Of a stretch of 64,000 bases of DNA, positions 56,496-64,000 are shown piece after piece. Every line of letters begins with the position of its first letter. Position 1 is the first letter of the stretch. The stretch is from Microvirga arsenatis (GTDB taxonomy: Bacteria > Pseudomonadota > Alphaproteobacteria > Rhizobiales > Beijerinckiaceae), in NCBI RefSeq assembly GCF_009910705.1, contig NZ_JAAAXJ010000001.1, positions 496,001-560,000 on the forward strand. The letters are read 5' to 3'. The notes under the pieces were generated by a model. The model was not told where the DNA came from, did no database searches, and saw only the letters and a list, made by a program, of their open reading frames with translations. Position numbers and translations under genes: made by a program.

Positions 56496-57908
56496 GACGA
56501 CCTCACCCTCACCAAGAGCGGCGGCACCCTCGTCGAGCACGTCATGGCGGCGATCCGCCACCGGATCGCCAGCCGCTCCCTGGCGCCGGGCGGCAAGCTC
56601 CCGTCCATCCGGGCGCTCGCGCAAACCATGCAGGTGTCGAAATCCACCGTGGTGGAGGCCTATGAGCGGCTCGCCGCCGAGGGCGTCATCCGCTCGCGGC
56701 CGGGCTCCGGCTTCTTCAGCGCGGCCGCTCTCGCGCCCCTGTCGCTGGCCGAGATTGCCCCGCGCCTCGACCGGGCGGTCGATCCGTTCTGGGTCTCCCG
56801 GCAATCCCTGGAAGCGCGCCGGGAGGTGCTCAAGCCCGGCTGCGGCTGGCTGCCGGGCGCCTGGATGCCCGAGGACGAGATCCGCCGCGCCCTGCGCGGC
56901 CTGGCGCGCACCAAGGATCCCACGGGCCTTACCGATTACGGCACGCCGCTCGGCCTTGCTCCCTTGCGCGCCTTCCTCTCGCGCCGTCTGGCGGAGCAGG
57001 GCGTCGAGGCCGCGCCCGACGGGATCCTGCTGGCCGATTCCGGCACCCAGGCCATCGACCTCGTGGGCCGGCTGCTGCTCCAGCCCGGCGACACGGTGCT
57101 GGTGGACGACCCCTGCTACTTCAACTTCCTGGCCCTGCTGCGTGCCCATCAGGTCACGGTCGTCGGCGTGCCGTTCACGCCGACGGGCCCCGATCTGAGC
57201 CTCTTCGAACAGGCGCTCGCCGCGCACAAACCGCGCCTCTACATCACCAATTCCGGCCTGCACAACCCGACGGGTGCTGCCCTCTCCGCCGTCACGGCGC
57301 ACCGGCTCCTGAAGCTCGCCGAGCAGTACGGCCTCGTCGTGGTCGAGGATGACATCTTCGCCGATTTCGAGCACGACCCCGCCCCGCGGCTGGCCGCCCT
57401 CGACGGCTTCGAGCGGGTGGTGCGCATCGGCAGCTTTTCGAAAACCCTCTCGGCCTCGTTCCGCTGCGGCTACATCGCCGCCCGGCCCGACTGGATCGAC
57501 AAGCTCACGGACCTGAGGATCGCCGCCGGCTTTTCCAGCCATCGCCTGTCGGAAGAGCTGGTCCTCGCCGTTCTCGGCTCCAGCGGCTACCGCCGGCACC
57601 TGGACGCCTTGAGGACGCGGCTGGCGAAAAGCATGGCGTCCGTCGTCCCGCGCCTGCAGGCGCTCGGCGTCACGCCCTGGACCGAGCCGAAGGCCGGCAT
57701 GTTCGTCTGGTGCCGCCTGCCCGACGATCTCGACGCGGCTGCCGTCGCCCGCCATGCCCTGAACGAGAACGTCGTGCTCGCCCCCGGCAACGTCTTCAGC
57801 GCCGCGCAATCCGCCAGGAGCTTCATGCGCTTCAATGTGGCCCAATGCGCGGACGAGCGGGTGTTCAGGGAACTCGAGAGGGCGATGCGGCTCGCGGCGC
57901 GGGGGTGA
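56481..57908 (+). CDS. MocR-family GntR regulator with aminotransferase-like domain
   Basis: 475-aa transcription regulator. The winged helix covers residues ~15-80 (IRHRIASRSLAPGGKLPSIRALAQTMQVSKSTVVEAYERL). A fold-type I PLP domain follows: LHNPTGAALS, VVEDDIFADFE and IGSFSKTLSASFRCGYI, whose Lys is the PLP residue. MocR proteins sense PLP-amine adducts. Divergent eamA suggests control of an amino-compound transporter. ATG at 56481; GTG at 56493 is possible. Confidence 0.92.
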   Translation: MAGTVDDLTLTKSGGTLVEHVMAAIRHRIASRSLAPGGKLPSIRALAQTMQVSKSTVVEAYERLAAEGVIRSRPGSGFFSAAALAPLSLAEIAPRLDRAVDPFWVSRQSLEARREVLKPGCGWLPGAWMPEDEIRRALRGLARTKDPTGLTDYGTPLGLAPLRAFLSRRLAEQGVEAAPDGILLADSGTQAIDLVGRLLLQPGDTVLVDDPCYFNFLALLRAHQVTVVGVPFTPTGPDLSLFEQALAAHKPRLYITNSGLHNPTGAALSAVTAHRLLKLAEQYGLVVVEDDIFADFEHDPAPRLAALDGFERVVRIGSFSKTLSASFRCGYIAARPDWIDKLTDLRIAAGFSSHRLSEELVLAVLGSSGYRRHLDALRTRLAKSMASVVPRLQALGVTPWTEPKAGMFVWCRLPDDLDAAAVARHALNENVVLAPGNVFSAAQSARSFMRFNVAQCADERVFRELERAMRLAARG

Positions 57909-57965
57909 TGCGGCCGGGAAAGCCGGGTATCCTTCCCGGCGTCCTTCAGCAGGAAAGGCATCGCG

Positions 57966-58556
57966 ATGGCAGGACACACGGGCAATCACGGCGGACGGCG
58001 CGGGCATCTCTGGCGCAGAGCGCCCTGGATCGCGGCAGCCTTCCTTCTCCTGCTGCCCCTGGTCGCCATGCTCTTCACCGACGAGATGGATTGGGACGAG
58101 ACCGATTTCATCGTCTTCGGCGCCATGCTGTTCGGCGCCTGCGGCGCCTGGGAGCTGGCTGCGCGGATGACGGCGAACATCGCCTATCGGGCCGCCGTCG
58201 CCGTCGCCCTCGCGGCGGCCTTCATCCTGGTCTGGATGAACCTCGCCGTCGGCATCGTCGGCTCCGAGGACAACCCGGCGAACCTCATCTATGCCGGCGT
58301 CCTCGCCGTGGCGCTCCTCGGCTCCCTCATGGCGCGCTTCCGGCCCGGCGGCATGGCGCTGACCCTGGCCGCGACCGCGCTCGCCCAGACCCTGGCGGGC
58401 GCCATCGCCGTCCTCGCCGGATGGGGCTCCACGGGCGCGAACTGGCCCAGGGTGATCGTGGTCCTCACCGCCTTCTTCGCCGCCCTGTGGCTCCTCTCGG
58501 CCTGGCTGTTTCGGAGGGCCGGGCGGGGAGAGGTAACGGCAGATGCGGTGCGGTAG
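57966..58556 (+). CDS. Hypothetical membrane protein (six helices)
   Basis: 196-aa protein with six hydrophobic helices (APWIAAAFLLLLPLVAMLF; DFIVFGAMLFGACGAWELAA; AYRAAVAVALAAAFILVW; NLIYAGVLAVALLGSLMA; GMALTLAATALAQTLAGAIAVLA; VIVVLTAFFAALWLLSAW). An N-terminal Gly/His-rich tail and a short loop MDWDETDF are visible. No family recognised with certainty. 57 bp downstream of mocR. Function unknown. Confidence 0.7.
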   Translation: MAGHTGNHGGRRGHLWRRAPWIAAAFLLLLPLVAMLFTDEMDWDETDFIVFGAMLFGACGAWELAARMTANIAYRAAVAVALAAAFILVWMNLAVGIVGSEDNPANLIYAGVLAVALLGSLMARFRPGGMALTLAATALAQTLAGAIAVLAGWGSTGANWPRVIVVLTAFFAALWLLSAWLFRRAGRGEVTADAVR

Positions 58557-58656
58557 GGCGGGCCGCAATTCCTGCTTTCCACCTACATCAATAAAGTACG
58601 GATAACCCGCCCCTCACTTCCTGCTTGTGAGTGCACAAAGGAACTGCCAAAGTAAT

Positions 58657-60660
58657 TCACATTCCCGCAGCATGGGTGAATGCGTGACTGCGAAGTCGTG
58701 CATCCTTGATTAGGTCTTTCCACTCAATAATCTCTATCGAACCACGATAGTCGCCCTTTAGAGCCATCCACTTTCCACGCCCATTTGCTGTGGTCTCCCA
58801 TCCGCTAGTATGCACCTTCAATTTTCCCACAATGTCGGCGACAACAAAACAGTGAAAAACACAATCTTTTGAAATCCGAAGATCCTCTCCATTATACGCC
58901 ATAATCGTACCTCCGGAAAGCTCATGCAAGTACCGGATTATCTGATTTCCAGGTAAATACTTTTCATCATAGTCTGTGCGACCTGGGTGCTTAAGCTCTA
59001 CTAACATGATACGTTCGAGAGGGTCTTCCCCCTTTATTCCCAAACCGTGCAATCTGTCGAAAATCAGTAGGTCAGGGCGCTCTGAGTTTCTTGACTCTTC
59101 AATGATCTGAGTAAATGGAACATCAGATGCGAAGTACCGTGCGAATGCTAACCGCTCATCGATAATCCATAAGTCGTGATCTGTTGCTTCTATACGTCTT
59201 GCATCATCCCCTCGCACTCGCATGGGACAAATGAATTTATGAAGTGTTTGCTCAAGATGAGGAATGCGCTCGCCGCTGGCCGTCTCACGAACTCGGCGTA
59301 TCAATACTTCAAGAACGTCTAGGGCCATCTTTCGGCGGAGAACGTACTCGGTAAGCTGACGTTGTTCCTCCGCCCGTACATCATCTGCAGCCTTCCGAAC
59401 AGCGACTGCAAAATCCTCAGGCACCTCATCTTCAGAGTTCAACTTCGCAACGATCTCCTGTACCTGGTTGCGCCGTTCATTATCTCGGCGAATTCGATGA
59501 GGAATAAGGGCGCGGGCAAACTCTTCTGGTTTGGTCGCATTTTTTGGAGTCTTACTGAGAAGCTCTTCAGGAGTATCGAATTGGAAGGACGGATAAACTT
59601 CCAGGAATCTCTGTATTCCCGAAAGCCTGCCAGCATCAAATGAAGTGACCTCTTTCTCTAATGATGTTTTTCGAATTCTTTCGGCACAGAGCTTGGCGAT
59701 ATCTTCAGCTATCTGATCACTGAAATTGAAGTAGGTGCGTTCCTGATTTACACGTTCATCTAGAAATGTCCCTTCTACGCAACCGTGATAGACATAATCG
59801 TTTTCGTCGCCGAACCTGCCAACACCGAGCAATCCATCAATCTTTCGCGTAATAACTGTCCTGCGTCCAGCGATGAAATGAAGCTGATGTAATCCATCGA
59901 ACTCTGAACTAGCCTCCTTCCTAAATACGAAGTTCGACAATTTGAGTTCTCCATACTCTTCCGTGCTGATTAGTTCAGAAGGGCGCTTTTCGACTAGGAA
60001 TGCGGTAACTCCTTCAGGGAATTGTGTCGTCTCACCATTCACTGAGAGATCAATTCTAGGGCACCGTCCTAAAATGAAGTCGGCAAGAAAGTGGGATCCA
60101 AAGTGCCTTATCAACGTCTTAGGATAGGCGGGAAAATATTTCTGGTACGCCGTGCCACGTAGACCTTTAAACCTAACCACAGTTCCTGTCTGGGAGTTCG
60201 TGCTCGCTGTGAACTCAGGATGCTCAGCGATCTGATTTGTTGAGGTTAATTGAAAGTCGAATACGCGCCTTTCAGGTGAACCATTAGTCATAAACGTGCT
60301 GTCAACCGACACTTGATCGAACGCATCAAGCCAAAGCAGTCGTCCTATGCCTTTGCCGCCGCGTTCAATCTTGAATGGTGTGTCCGTCGTACGGAATGCA
60401 TTGAAACGATCACGCTCTAGTCCTACTCCATTGTCGCGAACCACTATCTCAAGATTTGACACATCACCGAGGTTTGAGATTGAGACAGAGATATGACCAT
60501 GCTCAGGTGCATGCTCTTTAAATCTGTCATCTACCGCGTGGATCGCGTTGCTAATAGCTTCGAACAGTGGTTGGAGAGCCTCGGTATTATTTGATGGTTT
60601 AGGCAGACGCTTAACTCGGTTGACGATATCCCCCAACATGTCCGCCATTTCTGCCCCCAT
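58657..60660 (-). CDS. GHKL ATPase-PD-(D/E)XK nuclease fusion protein (candidate defence gene)
   Basis: 667-aa protein. N-terminal GHKL (HSP90/MutL/MORC-like) ATPase: EAISNAIHAV (E34 and N38), RDNGVGLE (D76) and GGKGIGRLLW (101-110). A transducer-like middle region runs to ~350. A helical, charged region follows (~370-480). The C-terminal domain has PDLLIF (D530), VELKHP (E555, K557) and NQIIRY (Q573-Y577), which is a PD-(D/E)XK core plus the QxxxY motif of RecB/Cas4-like nucleases. Lower GC than flanks suggests horizontal acquisition. No methyltransferase or helicase is adjacent. ATG at 60660 used; 60648 has GGGGG upstream and is an alternative. Confidence 0.75.
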   Translation of the reverse strand: MGAEMADMLGDIVNRVKRLPKPSNNTEALQPLFEAISNAIHAVDDRFKEHAPEHGHISVSISNLGDVSNLEIVVRDNGVGLERDRFNAFRTTDTPFKIERGGKGIGRLLWLDAFDQVSVDSTFMTNGSPERRVFDFQLTSTNQIAEHPEFTASTNSQTGTVVRFKGLRGTAYQKYFPAYPKTLIRHFGSHFLADFILGRCPRIDLSVNGETTQFPEGVTAFLVEKRPSELISTEEYGELKLSNFVFRKEASSEFDGLHQLHFIAGRRTVITRKIDGLLGVGRFGDENDYVYHGCVEGTFLDERVNQERTYFNFSDQIAEDIAKLCAERIRKTSLEKEVTSFDAGRLSGIQRFLEVYPSFQFDTPEELLSKTPKNATKPEEFARALIPHRIRRDNERRNQVQEIVAKLNSEDEVPEDFAVAVRKAADDVRAEEQRQLTEYVLRRKMALDVLEVLIRRVRETASGERIPHLEQTLHKFICPMRVRGDDARRIEATDHDLWIIDERLAFARYFASDVPFTQIIEESRNSERPDLLIFDRLHGLGIKGEDPLERIMLVELKHPGRTDYDEKYLPGNQIIRYLHELSGGTIMAYNGEDLRISKDCVFHCFVVADIVGKLKVHTSGWETTANGRGKWMALKGDYRGSIEIIEWKDLIKDARLRSHAFTHAAGM

Positions 60661-61090
60661 TCTTTAAGCTGGTGTTTTGTTTTCAACCTAAGCTGGTAAT
60701 TATATACCGGTCAAGTTGAGCGGGTGTTATGCACACCGAAGGCAGACCGCTTCATGTTCTCATTTTGTTCTTGACTTCGGCTGCAAGCTCGGCTATATCA
60801 TTGTGTAGATCTGCTCCTGTCGAGGGGCGCGCTCGCGAGGCGTCGCAGTGTGGGAGCAGGCACGGTCCCGCCGCAGGGCTCGCACTCCTGTGGTCGCGGG
60901 AGGCCGACCCTGGCCTGCTCCAGGTCCGCCTGAAAAGAACCGTGCGCGAAGAGGCAGTCCGGCTCTTCCATCCACACCACCACCCATCGAGCTGGGCTGC
61001 TACTCCGCGCCACCCTCGAGCAAACCCTGACGGCTCGCAGCTCACGCTGCGGGCCCGAAGGCGCTGGATCTGTGACACGCTAAGCAACAG

Positions 61091-61126
61091 CGTCATCCCG
61101 GACTGCGCACGCCGATCCGGGATCGC
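61091..61126. repeat. CGTCATCCCGGAC palindrome, half copy
   Basis: CGTCATCCCGGAC and CCGATCCGGGATCG match the first half of the element at 41213-41314. Only the first half is present. Confidence 0.65.
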
Positions 61127-61224
61127 ATGACCCATGAGGCGCTCTTTCCATCCCCCTTGTGGGGAGAGCCAGGGTGGGGGTGCCGGCGCTGTTCTCGCTT
61201 CAGGCGCCACGGCTGCCACAGCCC

Positions 61225-61343
61225 ACCTCTCCCCGGCGGGGAGAGGTCGAGCGAACGCGAGGGTGAGGGGGAGAGCGGGTGCCGGAGAGGACACTAACCC
61301 CTCACCCGGACCTGACGGTCCGACCTCTCCCTCAGGGAGAGGT
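61225..61343. repeat. Two CCTCTCCC/GGGAGAGG hairpins
   Basis: 61225-61247 (ACCTCTCCCC/GGGGAGAGGT) and 61323-61343 (ACCTCTCCC/GGGAGAGGT), separated by ~75 bp with CCCCTCACCC stretches. Same family as the repeat before pyrC (29014-29067). Confidence 0.65.
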
Positions 61344-61522
61344 GAGCCAGCGCCAGGCCTGCATAGGCTCTCGCTCATACCCCCACCTCCACCTCCTCCC
61401 CAGCGCAAGTCGGGTGTTCCCGACTTGCGGCAGACCCAAGACAAGTCTCGGGCAAGCCCAGGCTTGTGGGGGGATGAGGGCTTAGGGCGCCCCCGCTTCG
61501 GGGCCGTGAGGCGGCGCCAACG

Positions 61523-61550
61523 AAAAAGCCCCTCCGGATGCCGGAGGGGC
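61523..61550 (-). terminator. Terminator of the RTX gene
   Basis: 10-bp stem GCCCCTCCGG (61528-61537) / CCGGAGGGGC (61541-61550) with loop ATG, followed by TTTTT on the minus strand. It lies 26 bp past the RTX stop. Confidence 0.85.
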
Positions 61551-61575
61551 CTGTTCTGACGTCCTGCGGAACGGC

Positions 61576-62124
61576 TCAGCTCACCGCGAAATCCGCGAAG
61601 GTGATCGTGGCCTTGTTCGCCAGGATCGCGAACTTGATCTTCGCGGCGGCGCCGGTGCCGTCCGGATCGTAGTAGAGGGAGCCGGTCGCCTTGTCGTAGA
61701 TGATGCGGTCGTCCTTGTCGTGAGCCTTCTTGCCCACGTGGAAGGCGGACTCCTTCAGGGGGCCGGAGCCGATCTTCCTGAAGATCGAGCGCGACAGGCC
61801 GATGGCGTCGTCGGCAGCGCGGAAGTCCATGATCTTGTCGACGTTGGTCGTGGCGTTCAGGCGGCTGTCGAAGAAGAAGTAGTCGTTCCCGGCGCCGCCA
61901 TAGAGCCGGTCGTTGCCGGAGCCGCCTGCGAGGGCATCGTTCCCGCCGTAGCCGTAGATGACGTCGTTGCCGCTGAGGCCGTAGAAGCCGTCGATGCCGC
62001 TGGTGCCCTTCAGCACGTCGTTTCCGGGAGTGCCGATGGGGGGAAGGGTCATGCTCGCCTGGCCCCACAGGGCGCTTTCCATCTGGCTGCCGGAAAAAGT
62101 CCAGCTTGTGGTTCTGGTGCTCAT
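61576..62124 (-). CDS. Small stand-alone RTX calcium-binding protein
   Basis: 182-aa protein without signal peptide. Residues ~31-83 contain RTX nonapeptides (GTPGNDVLKG, GLSGNDVIYG, GYGGNDALAG, GSGNDRLYGG, GAGNDYFFFD), forming a Ca2+-binding beta-roll. The region ~85-182 resembles the M10/serralysin C-terminal domain (DKIMDFRAADDAIGLSRSIF; GSLYYDPDGTG). The C-terminus ends with a short hydrophobic tail, ATITFADFAVS, as in type I secretion signals. There is no catalytic domain. No ABC-HlyD secretion genes are adjacent. Confidence 0.88.
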   Translation of the reverse strand: MSTRTTSWTFSGSQMESALWGQASMTLPPIGTPGNDVLKGTSGIDGFYGLSGNDVIYGYGGNDALAGGSGNDRLYGGAGNDYFFFDSRLNATTNVDKIMDFRAADDAIGLSRSIFRKIGSGPLKESAFHVGKKAHDKDDRIIYDKATGSLYYDPDGTGAAAKIKFAILANKATITFADFAVS

Positions 62125-62296
62125 GCTCTGGTCCTCAAATCAGTCGAGTCGCTTGTCGAAGCAGCTTTGCATAAGAACAAACGATCCTTAACGCAATGCT
62201 ATCATCTTGCGTCAGATTGGCCGGATGATCCGGTCCGTGCGCGAGCGCACGTCGGCCGTTCGAGAAACTGTGAGGGAGCGGACGGAGGCCTGCGGC

Positions 62297-63040
62297 TCAG
62301 GCCGGCGGCTGCGGCTCGATGACCTTGCCACCTTGCGTGAAGTCGTAGATCTTGCCGGTCTCGGTCCAGGAGGGCAGGGCGAGCTTCACCACGTGAGGAG
62401 CCAGGTCCTCCGGGGTCTTAAGGGTCAGCGGATCCTCGCCGGGCATGGCGGCGCGGCGCATGTTCGTGCGCAGCGGACCGGGATTGAGCAGCATGACCCG
62501 GACCGGGGTCGTCACCGTCTCGGCCGCATAGGTGCGCACCAGGGCCTCGAGCGCGGCCTTGGAGACGGAGTAGACGCCCCAATAGGCCTTGTGCTTATGG
62601 GCGGCGCCGGAGGTGAGAAAGATCGCCCGGCCCGCATCGGACGCGCGCAGCAGCGGGTCGAGGGAGCGGATCAGGCGGTAGTTCGCCGTCACGTTGACGG
62701 TCATCACCTCGTCCCAGACCGGCTGGTCGACATGGGTGATCGGCGCGAGCTCGCCGAGCTGGCCCGCATTGCCGAGGAGGATGTCGAGCTTGCCCCAGCG
62801 CTCGTAGATCGCGGCGCCGAGGCGGTCGAGGGCCTCGAGGTCCTTCAGGTTCACCGGCACGAGGGTGGCCGAGCCGCCCTTGGCGCGGATCTCGTCGTCG
62901 AGGGATTCGAGGGCTCCCTGGGTGCGGGCGAGCGCGATCACATGCGCGCCGGCTTCGGCGAGAGCCAGCGCCGCCGCGCGCCCGATGCCGCGGGAGGCGC
63001 CGGTGACGACCGCGACGCGGTTCTGAAGGGGCTTGTCCAT
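62297..63040 (-). CDS. SDR family NAD(P)-dependent oxidoreductase
   Basis: 247-aa short-chain dehydrogenase. Cofactor motif TGASRGIG (residues ~14-21); NAG at ~91-93; catalytic Ser in LTSGAAHKHKAYWG; Tyr-Lys in YSVSK. The N-terminus and C-terminal FTQGGKVIEP are typical of the clade that lies next to purF in Rhizobiales. Substrate unknown. It starts 6 bp after purF, so probably co-transcribed. Confidence 0.92.
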   Translation of the reverse strand: MDKPLQNRVAVVTGASRGIGRAAALALAEAGAHVIALARTQGALESLDDEIRAKGGSATLVPVNLKDLEALDRLGAAIYERWGKLDILLGNAGQLGELAPITHVDQPVWDEVMTVNVTANYRLIRSLDPLLRASDAGRAIFLTSGAAHKHKAYWGVYSVSKAALEALVRTYAAETVTTPVRVMLLNPGPLRTNMRRAAMPGEDPLTLKTPEDLAPHVVKLALPSWTETGKIYDFTQGGKVIEPQPPA

Positions 63041-63046
63041 GGTTCC

Positions 63047-64000
63047 TCAGTCGGCTTCGGCGAGAACGGCGAGACGGCGCGGGGTGGCGACGGTCAGGTC
63101 CGTCAGCGGCGTCGGGTAGTCGCCGGTGAAGCAATGGTCGGTGAATTGCGGCTGCGCGGGATCGCGCTGCGCCTCGCCCATGGCCCGGTAGATGCCCTCG
63201 ATGGAGAGGAAGGCCAGCGAATCCGCCCCGATATACTCGCGCATCTGCTCCAGGTTGTGCGTGGCGGCCAGCAGCTTCTCCTTCTCCGGCGTGTCGATGC
63301 CGTAGAAGTCCGGATGCGTGATCGGCGGGCTGGCAATGCGGAAATGCACCTCCTTCGCGCCGGCCTCGCGCATCATGCGCACGATCTTCACCGAGGTGGT
63401 GCCGCGCACGAGGCTGTCGTCCACGAGCACGATCCGCTTGCCGGCGATGGCCGCGCGGTTGGCCGAGTGCTTCATGCGCACCCCGAGCTCCCGCACGGAT
63501 TGCGTCGGCTGGATGAAGGTGCGGCCGACATAATGGTTGCGGATGATTCCGAGCTCGTAGGGCAGCCCGCAGGACTGGGCATAGCCGAGCGCCGCCGGCA
63601 CGCCGGAATCCGGCACCGGGATCACCACGTCCGCATCGGCGGGGGCCTCGGCGGCAAGCTCGCGGCCCATGCCCTTGCGCACCTCGTAGACGCTGCGGCC
63701 GTTCACGACGGAATCGGGGCGGGCGAAGTAGATGTATTCGAAGATGCAGGGGCGGGGCGCCACCTCCGGCGCGAAGCGGAAGGACTCAAGCCCATCGTCC
63801 GAGATCACCACGCATTCGCCGTTCTCGATATCGCGGACGAAGCGGGCGCCGATGATGTCGAGCGCGCAGGTCTCGGAGGTGAGGATGTAGCGGCCGTCGA
63901 GCTCGCCCAGCACCAGCGGGCGGATGCCCATCGGGTCCCGGGCGCCGATCAGCTTCTTGTTGGTGAGCGCCACGAGGGCGTAGGCGCCCTCGATCTTCTG
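63047..64000 (-). CDS. purF: Amidophosphoribosyltransferase (5' end outside window)
   Basis: Only the C-terminal ~317 residues are in the window. The frame remains open to the right edge (QKIEGAYALVALTNKKLIGARDPMGIRPL). PRTase motif VLVDDSLVRGTTSVKIVRMM and the block IPVPDSGVPAALGYAQSCGLPYELGIIRNHYVGRTFIQP show glutamine PRPP amidotransferase, the first step of purine synthesis. The N-terminal Cys nucleophile lies outside the window. The SDR follows. Confidence 0.95.
   Translation of the reverse strand, partial: QKIEGAYALVALTNKKLIGARDPMGIRPLVLGELDGRYILTSETCALDIIGARFVRDIENGECVVISDDGLESFRFAPEVAPRPCIFEYIYFARPDSVVNGRSVYEVRKGMGRELAAEAPADADVVIPVPDSGVPAALGYAQSCGLPYELGIIRNHYVGRTFIQPTQSVRELGVRMKHSANRAAIAGKRIVLVDDSLVRGTTSVKIVRMMREAGAKEVHFRIASPPITHPDFYGIDTPEKEKLLAATHNLEQMREYIGADSLAFLSIEGIYRAMGEAQRDPAQPQFTDHCFTGDYPTPLTDLTVATPRRLAVLAEAD

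Larger units (their letters stand above)
60661..61575. other. 0.9-kb gene-free repeat-rich stretch
   Basis: No supported gene. The first 90 bp are AT-rich (the promoter region of the GHKL gene). 60780-61080 contains several short Arg/Pro-rich open frames with no recognisable family. From 61091 onwards it is filled with palindromic repeats (CGTCATCCCG at 61091, CCTCTCCC at 61225 and 61323) and ends in the RTX-gene terminator. A degraded mobile element is possible but unproved. Confidence 0.6.

Noticed and set aside
58657..60660. Two-component histidine kinase
   Set aside because: No phosphoacceptor His/HisKA region; GHKL motif spacing is MutL/HSP90-like and the C-terminus has nuclease, not receiver, motifs.
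60729..61130. 133-aa plus-strand frame after the GHKL gene as a second system component
   Set aside because: No ribosome-binding site, low-complexity translation and overlap with an intergenic palindrome; no partner for the GHKL gene supported.
61134..61559. Arrayed palindromes as a CRISPR
   Set aside because: Spacing and repeat length are irregular, repeats are self-complementary and no cas gene is near.

Overview
The window is GC-rich (roughly two thirds G+C by eye) chromosomal DNA from an alphaproteobacterium. Family-level markers point to Hyphomicrobiales (Rhizobiales), and the mix of genes resembles Methylobacteriaceae/Microvirga-type genomes. These markers are DivK with DUF3572 and DinB, an EipB-type periplasmic protein, DUF983, a C-terminally lysine-rich TopA, NnrU, and a Ppx/RlmE overlap. 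The genus is an inference. No tRNA, rRNA, CRISPR array, intact insertion sequence or prophage is visible.

Layout. 1-7.1 kb: a truncated PAS-GAF sensor, an FMN reductase, a FemAB-like acyltransferase, a RidA-GDPD pair, EipB, DinB, DUF3572 and DivK. 7.1-7.6 kb: an intergenic region with a strongly structured candidate small RNA. 7.6-14.4 kb: adenine deaminase, an alpha/beta hydrolase, an FUSC membrane protein and a run of small proteins, including a 59-aa zinc-ribbon protein and a 37-aa membrane protein, then a receiver-SGNH pair. 14.5-25.6 kb: a Tyr-rich secreted protein, L33, the RNase R-DUF983-Nudix operon, a VOC protein, ParE, MgtC and TopA. 25.7-32.4 kb: an AidB-like dehydrogenase divergent from pyrB, then pyrC-plsY-dprA, with a low-GC gene inserted between pyrB and pyrC. 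32.5-36.9 kb: an AEC transporter, ArfB and the EF-P lysylation cluster epmB-epmA/efp. 37-49.4 kb: an aminotransferase, Ppx-RlmE, a sugar dehydrogenase, a dienelactone hydrolase, an MFS exporter, guaB, a MAPEG protein, an RsmB-type methyltransferase, guaA and a Spx/ArsC-like protein. 49.4-58.6 kb: a DctQ-DctM TRAP pair, NnrU, a YfgM-like protein, Der, a DMT transporter divergent from a MocR regulator, and a membrane protein. 58.6-61.5 kb: a low-GC island with one large GHKL ATPase-nuclease gene and a 0.9-kb gene-free stretch of palindromic repeats. 61.6-64 kb: an RTX protein, an SDR and truncated purF.

How the genes work together. Nucleotide metabolism recurs (pyrB/pyrC, guaB, guaA, purF, adenine deaminase). 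Translation and ribosome rescue or maturation is well represented (EF-P with EpmA/EpmB, ArfB, RlmE, RsmB, Der, L33, RNase R), as is DNA topology and repair (ParE, TopA, DinB, DprA, AidB-like).

Most noteworthy signals. (1) The 58.66-60.66 kb gene joins an N-terminal GHKL ATPase to a C-terminal PD-(D/E)XK nuclease domain with a QxxxY motif. It sits alone in AT-richer DNA and looks like a single-gene DNA-targeting or defence candidate. (2) The candidate sRNA at about 7.26-7.43 kb presents CCTCCT, an anti-Shine-Dalgarno sequence, in the loop of a long stem and ends in a canonical terminator. (3) The PyrC homologue lacks the HxH metal motif. (4) There are several dyad or operator-like structures and three families of intergenic palindromic repeats.
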